Assembly: GCA_963966775.1 (NCBI GenBank)
Contig: CAXAAH010000020.1
Location: 1-24,938 of the forward strand
Length of the DNA: 24,938 bases
Direction: 5' to 3'
From: UBA685 sp002299005
GTDB taxonomy: Bacteria; Pseudomonadota; Alphaproteobacteria; Puniceispirillales; Puniceispirillaceae
Shown in pieces: positions 7,463-15,917 of the stretch (the stretch's first letter is position 1; each line of letters opens with the position of its first letter). Position numbers and translations under genes: made by a program. A model generated the notes under the pieces. It was not told where the DNA came from. It saw only the letters and a list, made by a program, of their open reading frames with translations, and searched no databases.

Positions 7463-7490
7463 GGTTTAACAAAGATAAGGTTAGCAGATA

Positions 7491-7748
7491 ATGACTATCA
7501 AAGCGTTAATGATGGATGCCTTAAATGACGCCTTTGCGCCAAGCTTGCTTGAAATTGAGGATGTGAGCTATCAGCATGCGGGGCATGCGGGCGCACCTGC
7601 GGGCGGTGAAAGCCACTTTGAATTGCGCATAAAAGCCGCCGCGTTTGAAGGGCAATCGCGCATTGCCTGTCACCGGCAAGTCAATAAGGTGCTCGCCGAT
7701 TTGCTGGCAGGCCCTGTTCACGCGTTGCAAATTACGATTGTAAAATAA
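7491..7748 (+). CDS. bolA: BolA family protein
   Basis: BolA proteins are small cytosolic partners of monothiol glutaredoxins in iron-sulfur cluster traffic, and some regulate transcription. The 85-residue protein has the family core: a YQHAGHAG stretch with H29 and H32, GGESHFELRI (38-47), FEGQSR (52-57) and the conserved H61 in the C-terminal helix (CHRQVNKVLADLL). ATG 7491 has AAGG at 7477-7480 upstream. It is divergent from the J-domain/cobST unit with overlapping promoters and convergent with the DUF2889 gene. Neighbouring cobST, J-domain and bolA genes are common in alphaproteobacteria. Assignment to a BolA subgroup is not possible by eye. Confidence 0.93.
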   Translation: MTIKALMMDALNDAFAPSLLEIEDVSYQHAGHAGAPAGGESHFELRIKAAAFEGQSRIACHRQVNKVLADLLAGPVHALQITIVK

Positions 7749-7770
7749 GGCCTTAGAATAGAGGCCATTA
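7746..7770. repeat. inverted repeat joining the stop codons of bolA and the DUF2889 gene
   Basis: TAAGGCCT (7746-7753) pairs with AGGCCATTA (7762-7770), with a single bulged A, around an eight-base loop. The first three bases are the bolA stop and the last three the complement of the other stop. With no T tract it would be only a weak bidirectional terminator. Confidence 0.5.
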
Positions 7771-8355
7771 GCCCTTATCGCTGTTATCCTTTAGCGGAAT
7801 ACCCCAATTCCAAAAGGCCGCCTGATTACCCTCAGCCAACGCATGACAGCTATTCAGCAAGCCTGCCATTGTCGGCGGGGATGCGTTGGCATCTGGATTG
7901 GCATCGCCTGCCTCTCTTGCGCGCTTGGCACGCTCGCCATAGATGGTCTGCACCGCAATGGTGGCAACAGGGCCCATTAATTCGGTGATATGGGTGCAAC
8001 CTTGGCGGCCGCCTATGGCTCTTGCGACAATTTTTTTCCAGCCGGGCTGGATCTTTGCCCCTATGAGGCCTGTGATTGCGGCGGCACCTTGGGGGCATTC
8101 ATGATAAGGCCCTGCCAATGTTTGCGCGGTGGCGTCGATAATTTCCAACTCTTCTGAGACCGTCACACAGACTTTCATATGATGCAGCGCTTGGCCTTTT
8201 TTAATCTCGCCATGCGCTTTTGACGGGAAGCTGTGACTTTTTTTATCAATCAGCTCTGCCTCAATATCATAATGGCCATCATCTCTGGCATAGCCATCTA
8301 GGGTGATTGTGCGACGATGGGCATGGGTGCGTTGGGTGTTGTTATCTGCGCTCAT
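7768..8355 (-). CDS. DUF2889 family protein
   Basis: This is a 195-residue protein of unknown function. Family hallmarks are RRTITLDGYARDDGHYDIEAEL near the N-terminus (about 14-35), LHHMKVCVTVSEELEI (57-72), a CPQG segment (92-95), and GGRQGCTHITELMGPVA (114-130) with adjacent Cys and His residues that could bind a metal or act catalytically. There is no signal peptide or membrane segment, so it is probably cytosolic. ATG 8355 is preceded by AGAGG at good spacing. It is the last of four same-strand genes (aroK, aroB, the CorC-like gene, then this one), 54 bases after the CorC-like gene. The family call rests on the central GCTHITEL motif; no function can be given. Confidence 0.87.
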   Translation of the reverse strand: MSADNNTQRTHAHRRTITLDGYARDDGHYDIEAELIDKKSHSFPSKAHGEIKKGQALHHMKVCVTVSEELEIIDATAQTLAGPYHECPQGAAAITGLIGAKIQPGWKKIVARAIGGRQGCTHITELMGPVATIAVQTIYGERAKRAREAGDANPDANASPPTMAGLLNSCHALAEGNQAAFWNWGIPLKDNSDKG

Positions 8356-8409
8356 CAGATGGCCTCTTTCAAAGGGTTTTGGCTAGGTGTTTGGGCTGGG
8401 GGTGGTGGA

Positions 8410-9756
8410 CTAGGGCTTTTTATCCGGGTCAGCCTGTTTGGTCTTATTTGATTCGGCCTCATTAGATTTGGCCTTATCAGATTTGCCCGTGTCAGATTTT
8501 CCGGTATCTTCTGCCAGATTAAGCTTTGTCAGGCGCACGCCTTCGCGCTCTATGATGGTAAAGCGGGTATTATGAAAGCGGAATCTTTGCCCGACAGAGG
8601 GTATCGCGCGTGATTCCATCAAGACCAGCCCTGCCACCGTTGACGCTTTATCATCAGGCAGAGACCAGTTCAAAATACGGTTCAAATCTCGGATGGTCAC
8701 AGACCCATCAACAAGCCAACTGCCATCAGGCTCAGCAATACAGCCTTGCAAAGAGATATCAGTCTCATCATCAATATCGCCAACGATCTCTTCCAGAATA
8801 TCTTCGAGCGTCACAATCCCTTGAAAGGCGCCATATTCATCAATCACCAGCGCAAAATGCTCTCGTCTTCTGCGAAAGGCTTGTAATTGTTCAAACAGGT
8901 CAGTGGTCTCTGGGATAAAATAGGGATCTTGCGCGCTATCTGAAATATTCAAAGCGGATAGCGCATCATTCTCGCTGGCTTTTTGCAAGGCTAGCAACAG
9001 GGATTTGACATGCAACACACCGATAATATTCTCAGGGCTATCTTTGTAAATCGGGTGGCGCGTATGAGGAGAGGTCAGGACAAAACGGACAATATCTTCA
9101 GGGTCATCATCGGCGTTGATCATCGAGACAGAGGCGCGGTGCGTCATGATCTCATCAACCTGCACATCACCTAGATCCAAGACAGATGACAGCATCGCTT
9201 TGGTCTCGCGCCCTTCTGCATCGCTATTCTCGCCATGAAGCTCAATCATGCCGCGCAATTCCTCATCACGCTCTTCATCGCTTTCTTTGCTGCGCCCCAT
9301 CAGCGTATAAGACAGCCAGCGCACAGCGATCGCAAGCGGGGTCAATAACAGCACCACAAGACGAATAGGCTGGGCAATGCGCAAGGCAAAACGATCGGCA
9401 TGATTAAAGGCATAGGTCTTTGGCAAAACCTCGGCAAAAATCACCAGCAATATCGTCATAAAGACCGTCGCAAGGACAAGACCGCTATCACCAAAGATGG
9501 TCAAAGCGGCAGATGTTGCGACCGCAGAGGCAAGGACATTGACCGCATTATTGCCAATCAAAATGGCCGATATCAGCTTTTCTCTATCTTGGCGCAGATT
9601 TTCGACGATGCGGGCATTTCGTGACCCTTTGCGGGCCATTTGGCGCATCCGCGCATCTGAGGCGGCCGTAAGGGCGGTCTCTGCGCTTGAGAAAAAGGCA
9701 GAGAGACAGATTAAAATTAGTATGGCACCACCAAGTTCAATCAGTGTTTCTAGCAT
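8410..9756 (-). CDS. CNNM/CorC (TlyC, hemolysin-like) membrane protein with CBS pair
   Basis: The 448-residue inner-membrane protein has a DUF21/CNNM transmembrane domain with helices near 5-30, 62-90, 92-112 and 128-150. It includes the family patterns FFSSAETALTAA (21-32), IGNNAVN (67-73) and FAEVLPKTYA (107-116). Two CBS domains follow (about 200-262 and 270-330, the second with VIDEYGAFQGIVTLEDILEE) and a CorC_HlyC domain (about 345-415). Relatives are linked to Mg2+ or Co2+ efflux; the older 'hemolysin' name is misleading. The charged C-terminal tail carries five 5-residue repeats. ATG 9756 lies seven bases after the aroB stop, with its ribosome site AAGGTAGGG inside the aroB end, so translation is probably coupled. 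The ion specificity is unknown. Confidence 0.93.
   Translation of the reverse strand: MLETLIELGGAILILICLSAFFSSAETALTAASDARMRQMARKGSRNARIVENLRQDREKLISAILIGNNAVNVLASAVATSAALTIFGDSGLVLATVFMTILLVIFAEVLPKTYAFNHADRFALRIAQPIRLVVLLLTPLAIAVRWLSYTLMGRSKESDEERDEELRGMIELHGENSDAEGRETKAMLSSVLDLGDVQVDEIMTHRASVSMINADDDPEDIVRFVLTSPHTRHPIYKDSPENIIGVLHVKSLLLALQKASENDALSALNISDSAQDPYFIPETTDLFEQLQAFRRRREHFALVIDEYGAFQGIVTLEDILEEIVGDIDDETDISLQGCIAEPDGSWLVDGSVTIRDLNRILNWSLPDDKASTVAGLVLMESRAIPSVGQRFRFHNTRFTIIEREGVRLTKLNLAEDTGKSDTGKSDKAKSNEAESNKTKQADPDKKP
8434..8508 (-). repeat. 15-bp repeats in the CorC-like C-terminal tail
   Basis: Codons 417-441 consist of five consecutive pentapeptides (DTGKS, DTGKS, DKAKS, NEAES, NKTKQ), encoded by degenerate 15-bp units. 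This is a hydrophilic, presumably disordered cytoplasmic tail and a likely site of slippage. Confidence 0.7.
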
Positions 9757-9763
9757 CTAGGCC

Positions 9764-10924
9764 CTACCTTGTATCAAGTTTTTTGTAAAAATTTTCTTTT
9801 AAAAATTCTGTGACGTCTTGAACATCAATATCGCTGACAATTTCAGCATTCCCTATTTGATTTACCAAAATAAAGGTCAAAACGCCATTTTGCGTTTTTT
9901 TATCTTTCATCATATGCGCGACCATTTGCGCTGGATTTGCTTTGCCCGCAGGCAAATCATCCATGCTAGCTGGCAGGCCCATTTTGGCAATATGCGCTTT
10001 AACGCGCATCGCATCTTGCCCCGTAGAGCGGCCAAGATAGGCGGAGAATTCAAACGCCAAACCAAGGCCAACTGCCACAGCCTCGCCATGAAGAAGCCTG
10101 CCATCATAGCCGGCCTCTGCCTCAAAAGCATGGGCAAATGTATGGCCCAAATTCAAGAGCGCACGCCTGCCAGCTTCGGTCTCATCAGCTGAGACAATCG
10201 CGGCTTTGGCAAGACAGCTTGTCATCACCGCATGGGCGATAGCGTCTTTGTCGCCAGCGATAACCGCCGCGCCATTGACCTCTAGCCATTCAAAGAAATC
10301 AGCATCGCCAAGCAAGCCATATTTCACAATCTCAGCATAGCCTGCGCGCATCTCGCGTGGTGGCAGAGTTGTTAGAACATCACTATCGGCTAGCACGATT
10401 TTAGGCTGATAAAAGGCACCGATAAGGTTCTTGCCGACGGTCGCATTAATGCCTGTCTTGCCGCCAACTGAGCTGTCAACTTGGGCAAGCAGGCTGGTCG
10501 GGATTTGGATGAAATCAACACCGCGCAAAAGACTGGCCGCCGCATAGCCAACAAGGTCACCAATGACGCCGCCGCCAAGCGCGATTAGCACCGCTTGCCG
10601 GTCAACACCAAGGGCCAAAATATCTTCCATTAAAGACGAGAATTGGCTCAGTGATTTTGTCTGTTCACCCGCTGGCACGATAAGGCAATCTGTCTTGCGG
10701 CACAAAGGGGCGATGGTCTCCTCAAGCCGTGCTTGATAGAGTGAGGCTGTGTGCGTATCGGCGATAATGATGACATGCCTGTCAGTGATAAAGGGCGCAA
10801 GATGGCTATCTGCCGCCGCCAACAGGCCGGGGCCAATTTTGATATCATAAGAACGCGCGCCCAAAGAGACATGAACCAGCTTTGTTGCATCATCATTTTG
10901 GGCGTTATCGGTCTGTGGTGTCAT
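9764..10924 (-). CDS. aroB: 3-dehydroquinate synthase
   Basis: AroB converts DAHP to 3-dehydroquinate, the second step of the shikimate pathway, using NAD+ and a divalent metal in the cytoplasm. The 386-residue protein has the NAD loop GGGVIGD (117-123), the substrate loop SSVGGKTGIN (151-160), and the expected metal ligands E198 (GYAEIVKYG), H261 (LLNLGHTFAHAFE) and H279 (LLHGEAVAVG). The first 15 residues are an extra polar stretch. ATG 10924 lies 36 bases after aroK. Adjacent aroK-aroB is common across proteobacteria and serves the same pathway. The call is secure. Confidence 0.97.
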   Translation of the reverse strand: MTPQTDNAQNDDATKLVHVSLGARSYDIKIGPGLLAAADSHLAPFITDRHVIIIADTHTASLYQARLEETIAPLCRKTDCLIVPAGEQTKSLSQFSSLMEDILALGVDRQAVLIALGGGVIGDLVGYAAASLLRGVDFIQIPTSLLAQVDSSVGGKTGINATVGKNLIGAFYQPKIVLADSDVLTTLPPREMRAGYAEIVKYGLLGDADFFEWLEVNGAAVIAGDKDAIAHAVMTSCLAKAAIVSADETEAGRRALLNLGHTFAHAFEAEAGYDGRLLHGEAVAVGLGLAFEFSAYLGRSTGQDAMRVKAHIAKMGLPASMDDLPAGKANPAQMVAHMMKDKKTQNGVLTFILVNQIGNAEIVSDIDVQDVTEFLKENFYKKLDTR

Positions 10925-10960
10925 ATTATGTGTCTCTATTCTTTAAGGGTCTTAAATTTT

Positions 10961-11521
10961 TTACGCGGCAAGATGCGCGTCGAGCGTGTCTCTTAATTTG
11001 GCAAGTGATTGCTTTAATGACAGCCCGTCTGTATCGATGATTATATCAGCCTCATTATAATCATTATAGCGCTCTTTATGCAGGCGCTCTAAGGTGCCAA
11101 GCGGATTGTCACCAGCAAGCAAAGGGCGCGAGGATAAATTATCCATGCGCGAGAGTAATTCAGCTGGCTGGGCGCGAAGCCAAATGGTGGTCACCTGTCC
11201 TTTGGTCATCTCTCTTATCGCGGCTTGGCAATAAGCGCCGCCGCCAACGGATAGAATCGCATTTTGGCGGGTGATTAATTGGCCGATAATGCGGGCTTCC
11301 ATATCTCTGAATTTAGGCTCGCCATAAAGCTCAAAAATATCACTAATCCGCAGATTGCTCTCTTCTTCGATTTGCTTGTCTGAATCAAGAAAGTCCCAGC
11401 CAAGGTTTAAGGCAAGCATGCGGCCAATAACGGTCTTGCCTGACCCCATAAGGCCAATAAGCATGACAGACTTGGTTGGCGATTTTATCTGTATGGGTGC
11501 CCCATCAGAATTGTGCGACAT
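10961..11521 (-). CDS. aroK: shikimate kinase
   Basis: AroK phosphorylates shikimate at the 3-hydroxyl with ATP. The 186-residue protein has the P loop GLMGSGKT (23-30), the DSD substrate motif at 46-48 (Walker B-like), R72 in FRDMEAR, GGG at 93-95, and the lid arginine R132 in SRPLL. The length and the roughly 15-residue polar extension before the P loop are normal for alphaproteobacteria. ATG 11521 is the first gene of the aroK-aroB-CorC-DUF2889 unit. A TATAAA element lies about 50 bases upstream on the same strand, but its -35 partner is poor. It is divergent from the 45-residue microprotein gene across 254 bases in which I see no other gene. Confidence 0.96.
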   Translation of the reverse strand: MSHNSDGAPIQIKSPTKSVMLIGLMGSGKTVIGRMLALNLGWDFLDSDKQIEEESNLRISDIFELYGEPKFRDMEARIIGQLITRQNAILSVGGGAYCQAAIREMTKGQVTTIWLRAQPAELLSRMDNLSSRPLLAGDNPLGTLERLHKERYNDYNEADIIIDTDGLSLKQSLAKLRDTLDAHLAA

Positions 11522-11775
11522 GTCAAAAAAACCTTATGGCAAAGAGGCGTTGTGGGTGGTTCTAAACCCTCATTCGTTATTTTATAAGCCATTGGGCGGA
11601 TAATAAAAAGCATGCATTTATTGATTGCCGCGATAAAAGACCATAGCCAGACTGCCCAAATCAGGCCATAATTGGCGAATATGGTGCCTCATCATCTCTT
11701 TTTGCCCTTTGCCTATGCGCGTCTATCGGGTCACAAAGGAGAGGGGCCCTTTTAAGATATAAGAGAGGAAATGGC

Positions 11776-11913
11776 GTGAAAAAGTCTGGTATTATTGTGT
11801 TAGCCGTTATGGCCTTTGTGGTTGTGAGTGTTGGCTATTTGTCATCTGTGCAAATTCCAGCGCCTGTGAAGACAGTCGCGAAAATTGTGCCAAATGAGCA
11901 ATTGCCTCGTTAA
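11776..11913 (+). CDS. 45-residue single-pass membrane microprotein, unknown
   Basis: GTG 11776 opens a 45-codon frame preceded at six bases by AGGA (11766-11769), a good ribosome site. The nearby ATG 11771 stops after two codons, so GTG is the only credible start. The protein has two N-terminal lysines, a hydrophobic stretch (about residues 5-22, GIIVLAVMAF onward) and a polar, proline-containing tail ending NEQLPR. This suits an N-in membrane anchor with a short periplasmic tail, or an uncleaved signal anchor. It lies 40 bases before the exported protein gene and is probably cotranscribed with it. I do not recognise a family. The start signal and topology make it more likely real than not. 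Confidence 0.6.
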   Translation: MKKSGIIVLAVMAFVVVSVGYLSSVQIPAPVKTVAKIVPNEQLPR

Positions 11914-11953
11914 GAGCGCGTCTCGCATCCTCCCGAAGCAGTAGAGTTATATT

Positions 11954-13975
11954 ATGTTTATCCCACACGCCCTTCGCTTTAAAATGCCTGTTCTATCGAC
12001 GATAAGATCTCATTATCTCGGCCTTGCGACAGGCGCGTTTCTGGCGCTTTCCTCGACAAGCCTATGGGCGCAAAATACCGATCAGCCGCTTGATTTGACG
12101 ATATTATCCACCAGTGAAAATGATGTGCAATTCATCATCACCGAAACAGCGCCTAGAACGGACAATCTCACTGAGGTTGATGCGCAAACTGCGCAAGATA
12201 ATGCCAGTTTTTTAGCTGAAGATGTGGCAGATGGTGTCGCAGAAGAGGTCACAGAAGAGGTCACAGAGGAGGTCGCAGAAGAGGTTACAGAAGAGGTTAC
12301 TGAAGCGCCTTCAAATGAGGGTGCCTCTGGGCGGATGACGCGCCGTAATATCAAAGATGTGGGCCTTGCCTCTATTGGTATTGCCGCAGATGCCACGCAT
12401 AATCTTGATGCGCTTGATAATCGTTTATGGCGCGGTGTGCCATTGGCGCGCGCGATGCGGCTTATTAATGGTGTGCCAGAGGTGATTGCCTCTGATGCGT
12501 TGCGCAAGATGAGCTATCATGTTGTTGCCCGCCAAGCTGTGCCACCCAAAGGGGCGGCAGAGATGCCATCGGCGCTTTTGGCCGCGCGGATGGATTATCT
12601 ATCACGCATTGGCCGCTCGCATGGGCTGGCAGATATCATCACCCAATTGCCGCAATCAGATGAATGGCAGGAATGGCATTTATGGAAATTATTCTATGAT
12701 TTGATGATGCGCGAGGATGAAAAGCCGTGCCTGAGAGCCGCAGAAGAGGCCACAACATCTCTTGATCCGCTCTGGCAACGGACCAATCTTTTGTGCCAAA
12801 TCCTGACAGGTGATGCGATGCGCGCGGCATTTTCAGCCGATGTGCTAAAGGCGTCTGGCCTGATTGATGATGCGCTTTATTTTGAGCTGGTTGATGTGCT
12901 GCTTGGCCGCAAAGAGGCTGAGGCGATCACCCCTGATATGATGAATGATGCCAAGATTGATATTTTGCATGTCATCTTGATGGATGCCGCGCATGTGAAT
13001 ATTGGTGCCGCCCAACTTGCTGCGCTTGATAATAGCTATGGCGAGGCGGCCAATCATTTGCGCTATTTAGCAGATGATGCGCGCCAATCATTGGGCATGG
13101 GGAATTTGCGCGCAGGTCTGATGAATATTGATGAGGCCAATGCGGTCTTTATCGCTTCATCGCCGCGTGATGAGACACCGTTAATGGCGCTAAGCCGTCG
13201 TCTGGAAGCGGCGCCGCAAGAGGCGGATAGCGCGGCTGTTCGGCTTTATTTATCGCTTCGCACAGCGGTGCAAAATCTGGCAAATACAACGCCAAGTGAG
13301 GCCCAAATTGAGGAATTAATCGCGACCTTGCTAAACGCTATCTCAACAGAGGTGCAGGCAGGTGACGGCGCGATTTTTGTGCCTCTTTATGCGCCTTATT
13401 TATCAGATGCGATGGCAGTGGCAGATATGCGGGCGCTTGATGCGTCTATACAATCAGATTACGCGGCTGTGATGGCTTTGGCTGGCCTGCCTCTCTCGCC
13501 CTTGCCTGTTGATGGCGGTGCGGTGGTGCAGGGCGATCATATGAGCATTGCGGGCGATAATAGCGCACCTGTCGCTGAGCGGGTTGCCTCTTTATTGCGC
13601 CTTGACAGCGCGGCGCTCTTGCCGCTGGTCACAGGGGCTAGCGCGGCTGAACAAGATTGGCTGGATGTGTTTGAAACAGCGTTGATGGCCGAAAATAAGG
13701 ATGCGGTATTTGCTTATCAGCCACTATCGCAGTCAGGGCTTTTGGCATTGGCAGGCGCGGCTGAAAAAGGCCAGCGCGCTGAGGCGATTATCATCGCGGC
13801 CAAGCTGGTATCAGATAGGGCGTTGAATAAGATTAGCCCCGCTGACCATGCGCAAATTATTGCCTATCTCGCCCAAGCAAATGTGCCATTGGCCGCTAAT
13901 GCTTATGCCAAGGATGCTTTTTCAGCGCATATAATCGCGGCAAATCTTGGCAAGATTGGTGATAATACACCATAA
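11954..13975 (+). CDS. exported Ala-rich helical protein of unknown function
   Basis: The 673-residue protein begins with a signal peptide: basic start, hydrophobic GLATGAFLALSS, and a likely cleavage after SLWA, at A39/Q40. A low-complexity EEVT-type repeat spans about 97-117. The rest is Ala- and Leu-rich helical sequence, with alternating hydrophobic helices resembling TPR-like solenoids, without a motif I can name. Only two cysteines are seen, C259 and C281, in the middle; after export they could form one disulfide. ATG 11954 has only a weak ribosome site; ATG 11984 would give a shorter signal peptide. The xerD ribosome site overlaps its stop, so the two are cotranscribed. A periplasmic scaffold or envelope role is a guess. 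Confidence 0.85.
   Translation: MFIPHALRFKMPVLSTIRSHYLGLATGAFLALSSTSLWAQNTDQPLDLTILSTSENDVQFIITETAPRTDNLTEVDAQTAQDNASFLAEDVADGVAEEVTEEVTEEVAEEVTEEVTEAPSNEGASGRMTRRNIKDVGLASIGIAADATHNLDALDNRLWRGVPLARAMRLINGVPEVIASDALRKMSYHVVARQAVPPKGAAEMPSALLAARMDYLSRIGRSHGLADIITQLPQSDEWQEWHLWKLFYDLMMREDEKPCLRAAEEATTSLDPLWQRTNLLCQILTGDAMRAAFSADVLKASGLIDDALYFELVDVLLGRKEAEAITPDMMNDAKIDILHVILMDAAHVNIGAAQLAALDNSYGEAANHLRYLADDARQSLGMGNLRAGLMNIDEANAVFIASSPRDETPLMALSRRLEAAPQEADSAAVRLYLSLRTAVQNLANTTPSEAQIEELIATLLNAISTEVQAGDGAIFVPLYAPYLSDAMAVADMRALDASIQSDYAAVMALAGLPLSPLPVDGGAVVQGDHMSIAGDNSAPVAERVASLLRLDSAALLPLVTGASAAEQDWLDVFETALMAENKDAVFAYQPLSQSGLLALAGAAEKGQRAEAIIIAAKLVSDRALNKISPADHAQIIAYLAQANVPLAANAYAKDAFSAHIIAANLGKIGDNTP
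12242..12301 (+). repeat. five 12-bp tandem repeats in the exported protein gene
   Basis: Five consecutive 12-bp units of the form GAAGAGGTCACA, two of them identical and the others with one to three changes, encode EEVT/EEVA units. A more degenerate unit precedes them (12230-12241). The period is a multiple of three, so copy-number change keeps the frame. Confidence 0.85.
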
Positions 13976-13988
13976 GGAAAGCGCAAAG

Positions 13989-14909
13989 ATGGCTGAGGAT
14001 GTTCATATTTCAGATTTCCTGATGGCGCTCTCGGCCGAGCGTGGCAGTGCGGATAAAACCTTGCGCGCCTATGAGACAGATTTGAGCGATGCTGATCTCT
14101 TCTTGCAAGCAAAGCATGATACGCGCCTATCTATGGCAGATAGCGAGGCTTTGAAAGCGGTGCTTGCCTATTGGCACCAAAGGGGCCTTGCGCCGCGCAC
14201 AACTGCGAGACGTTTTAGTGCTTTGCGCGGGTTTTATGCCTATTTATGCGGCGAAGGGATACGCGCTGATAACCCGTCAGTCAATCTAAGCGCGCCCAAA
14301 ACAACCCGCGCCTTGCCTGTCTCATTGAGTGAGGCAGACATCGCAAGCCTGATAGAGGGGGCGGGCAAATTGCCCTCAATCGAACATGGTTTGATGATGC
14401 AAGCTGGTCTTGAGATTCTCTATGCCACGGGGATGCGTATCTCTGAGCTGTTGTCCCTTTCTGAGCAGGCGATTTTGGCCAAAGAAAAGAGCGTTACCAT
14501 CACGGGCAAGGGCGGCAAAGAGCGGCTGGTGCTATTGACAGATATCGCGCTTGAAAAGGCGATGGCGTGGATTTCTTGGCGTCATGAAAAACAGCCGCAT
14601 TATCTTGATGAGGCCTTGTTTTCGGTGAAGGCAAAACCGATACGCCGCCAAGAATTTGCCAGATTATTGAAACAGATCGCCGCGCTGGTGGGGGTGCCTC
14701 CTGATAAGGTTAGCCCGCATAAATTGCGTCATAGTTTTGCCACCCACATGCTTAATCGCGGGGCTGATTTGCGTGTGTTGCAAACAATGCTCGGCCATGC
14801 GGATATTGCGACGACCCAGATTTATACTCAAACGCGCTCTGATAGGCTGTCTGGATTGGTGCGTGATATGCATCCTCTTGCCAGACAAGGCGATGGTGAT
14901 GTAGACTAA
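13989..14909 (+). CDS. xerD: tyrosine recombinase XerD
   Basis: XerD, with XerC, resolves chromosome dimers at dif under FtsK control. The 306-residue protein has an N-terminal SAM-like core-binding domain (about 5-90) and a catalytic domain with the full active site: R150 (ATGMRISELL), K174 (TGKGGKERL), H244 and R247 (HKLRHSFATH), H270 (LGHADI) and the nucleophile Y279 (TTQIYT). An in-frame TTG upstream (13947) lies inside the preceding gene. ATG 13989 is preferred because AAGGA, overlapping the previous stop codon, lies about 11 bases before it, a sign of translational coupling. accA follows after 46 bases. It could be XerC by motifs alone; XerD is favoured by the accA neighbourhood. Confidence 0.92.
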   Translation: MAEDVHISDFLMALSAERGSADKTLRAYETDLSDADLFLQAKHDTRLSMADSEALKAVLAYWHQRGLAPRTTARRFSALRGFYAYLCGEGIRADNPSVNLSAPKTTRALPVSLSEADIASLIEGAGKLPSIEHGLMMQAGLEILYATGMRISELLSLSEQAILAKEKSVTITGKGGKERLVLLTDIALEKAMAWISWRHEKQPHYLDEALFSVKAKPIRRQEFARLLKQIAALVGVPPDKVSPHKLRHSFATHMLNRGADLRVLQTMLGHADIATTQIYTQTRSDRLSGLVRDMHPLARQGDGDVD

Positions 14910-14955
14910 GGCATCGCTAAAAATTTGTTTATTTTTTTGCAAGGTTTTTATTCCC

Positions 14956-15909
14956 ATGCGTCATTTCCTAGATTTTGAAAAACCAATCGCGGCACTTGAA
15001 GGCAAAATTCAAGAGTTACGCCATCTCACTGATGAGACTGATATTAATATCGCTGAGGAAATTGGTAAGCTTCAAACGCGCATGGAACGTGAATTAACAC
15101 AGACATATAAAGCGCTTGGCGCGTGGGAAAAAGTACAGGTTGCACGCCATCCTGAACGTCCAAAACTAAGCCAGATTATCGAAGAGCTAACAGATGAATT
15201 TGTGCCGCTTTCAGGCGATCGCAACTTTGCCGAAGATTATGCCATCATTGGTGGTTTGGCGAAATTCCGTGGCCGTGATGTTGTGATTATGGGCACTGAT
15301 AAAGGGGCGACAACCGAAGAGCGTATTAAGCGTAATTTCGGCATGGCGCGTCCTGAGGGCTATCGCAAGGCTATTCGTTTGATGCAAATGGCGGATAAAT
15401 TTGGTCTGCCTGTTTTATCATTTGTTGATACCGCTGGCGCCTATCCCGGCAGAGGCGCAGAAGAGCGCGGGCAAGCCGAAGCGATTGCGCGCTCTATCCA
15501 AACATGTTTGGGCCTAAGCGTGCCGATGGTCACAGCGATTGTCGGTGAAGGTGGCTCGGGCGGTGCGATCGCGCTTGCGACAGCCAACCGTGTCGTGATG
15601 TTTGAACATGCGGTTTATTCGGTGATTTCACCTGAAGGCTGTGCGTCGATTTTATGGCGTTCTGGCGAACATGCGCAAAAAGCCGCCGAAGCTTTGCGCC
15701 TAACTGCACAAGATATGCTTGCCCTTGGCGTGATTGACCATATTGTTGATGAGCCATTGGGCGGTGCGCATCGTGATATCAAAGGCGCGATTGCGGCGCT
15801 TGGTGATGGCATGATGAAACAGCTAGATGAGCTTTCATCACTGACACCGACATCTGTGAAAGCTGATAGACGCGCGAAATATATCGCCATCGGTGATAAG
15901 GGCCTATAG
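14956..15909 (+). CDS. accA: acetyl-CoA carboxylase carboxyltransferase, alpha subunit
   Basis: AccA with AccD transfers the carboxyl group from biotin carboxyl carrier protein to acetyl-CoA, giving malonyl-CoA, the committed step of fatty acid synthesis. The 317-residue length and the start FLDFEKPIAALEGKIQELR are characteristic. Core motifs are GATTEERIKRNFGMARPEGYRKA (117-139), DTAGAYPG (158-165) and GEGGSGGA (197-204), which forms an oxyanion hole of the crotonase fold. ISPEGCASILWR (224-235) is also diagnostic. ATG 14956 has AAGG about 11 bases upstream. It follows xerD closely and converges with the amidase gene, nine bases before that gene's stop. The call is secure. Confidence 0.97.
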   Translation: MRHFLDFEKPIAALEGKIQELRHLTDETDINIAEEIGKLQTRMERELTQTYKALGAWEKVQVARHPERPKLSQIIEELTDEFVPLSGDRNFAEDYAIIGGLAKFRGRDVVIMGTDKGATTEERIKRNFGMARPEGYRKAIRLMQMADKFGLPVLSFVDTAGAYPGRGAEERGQAEAIARSIQTCLGLSVPMVTAIVGEGGSGGAIALATANRVVMFEHAVYSVISPEGCASILWRSGEHAQKAAEALRLTAQDMLALGVIDHIVDEPLGGAHRDIKGAIAALGDGMMKQLDELSSLTPTSVKADRRAKYIAIGDKGL

Positions 15910-15917
15910 GGCCGCTA

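Noticed and set aside
11522..11775. Possible small RNA or riboswitch in the aroK/microprotein spacer
   Set aside because: No stable hairpin series, terminator or recognisable conserved RNA motif could be seen by eye.
12242..12301. Possible CRISPR-like array
   Set aside because: The 12-bp units are contiguous with no spacers and are in frame within a protein gene.
12082..12507. Minus-strand frame with a Ser/Thr/Val repeat
   Set aside because: It is the complement of the EEVT-coding tandem repeat in the exported protein gene, with no ribosome site or family.
13947..13988. N-terminal extension of XerD from a TTG codon
   Set aside because: It lies within the preceding gene, and the ribosome site plus family length support ATG 13989.
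15900..15914. GGGCCTATAGGGCC as a standalone Rho-independent terminator for accA
   Set aside because: The stem is short with essentially no loop and no T tract; it is counted only as part of the convergent-junction pattern.
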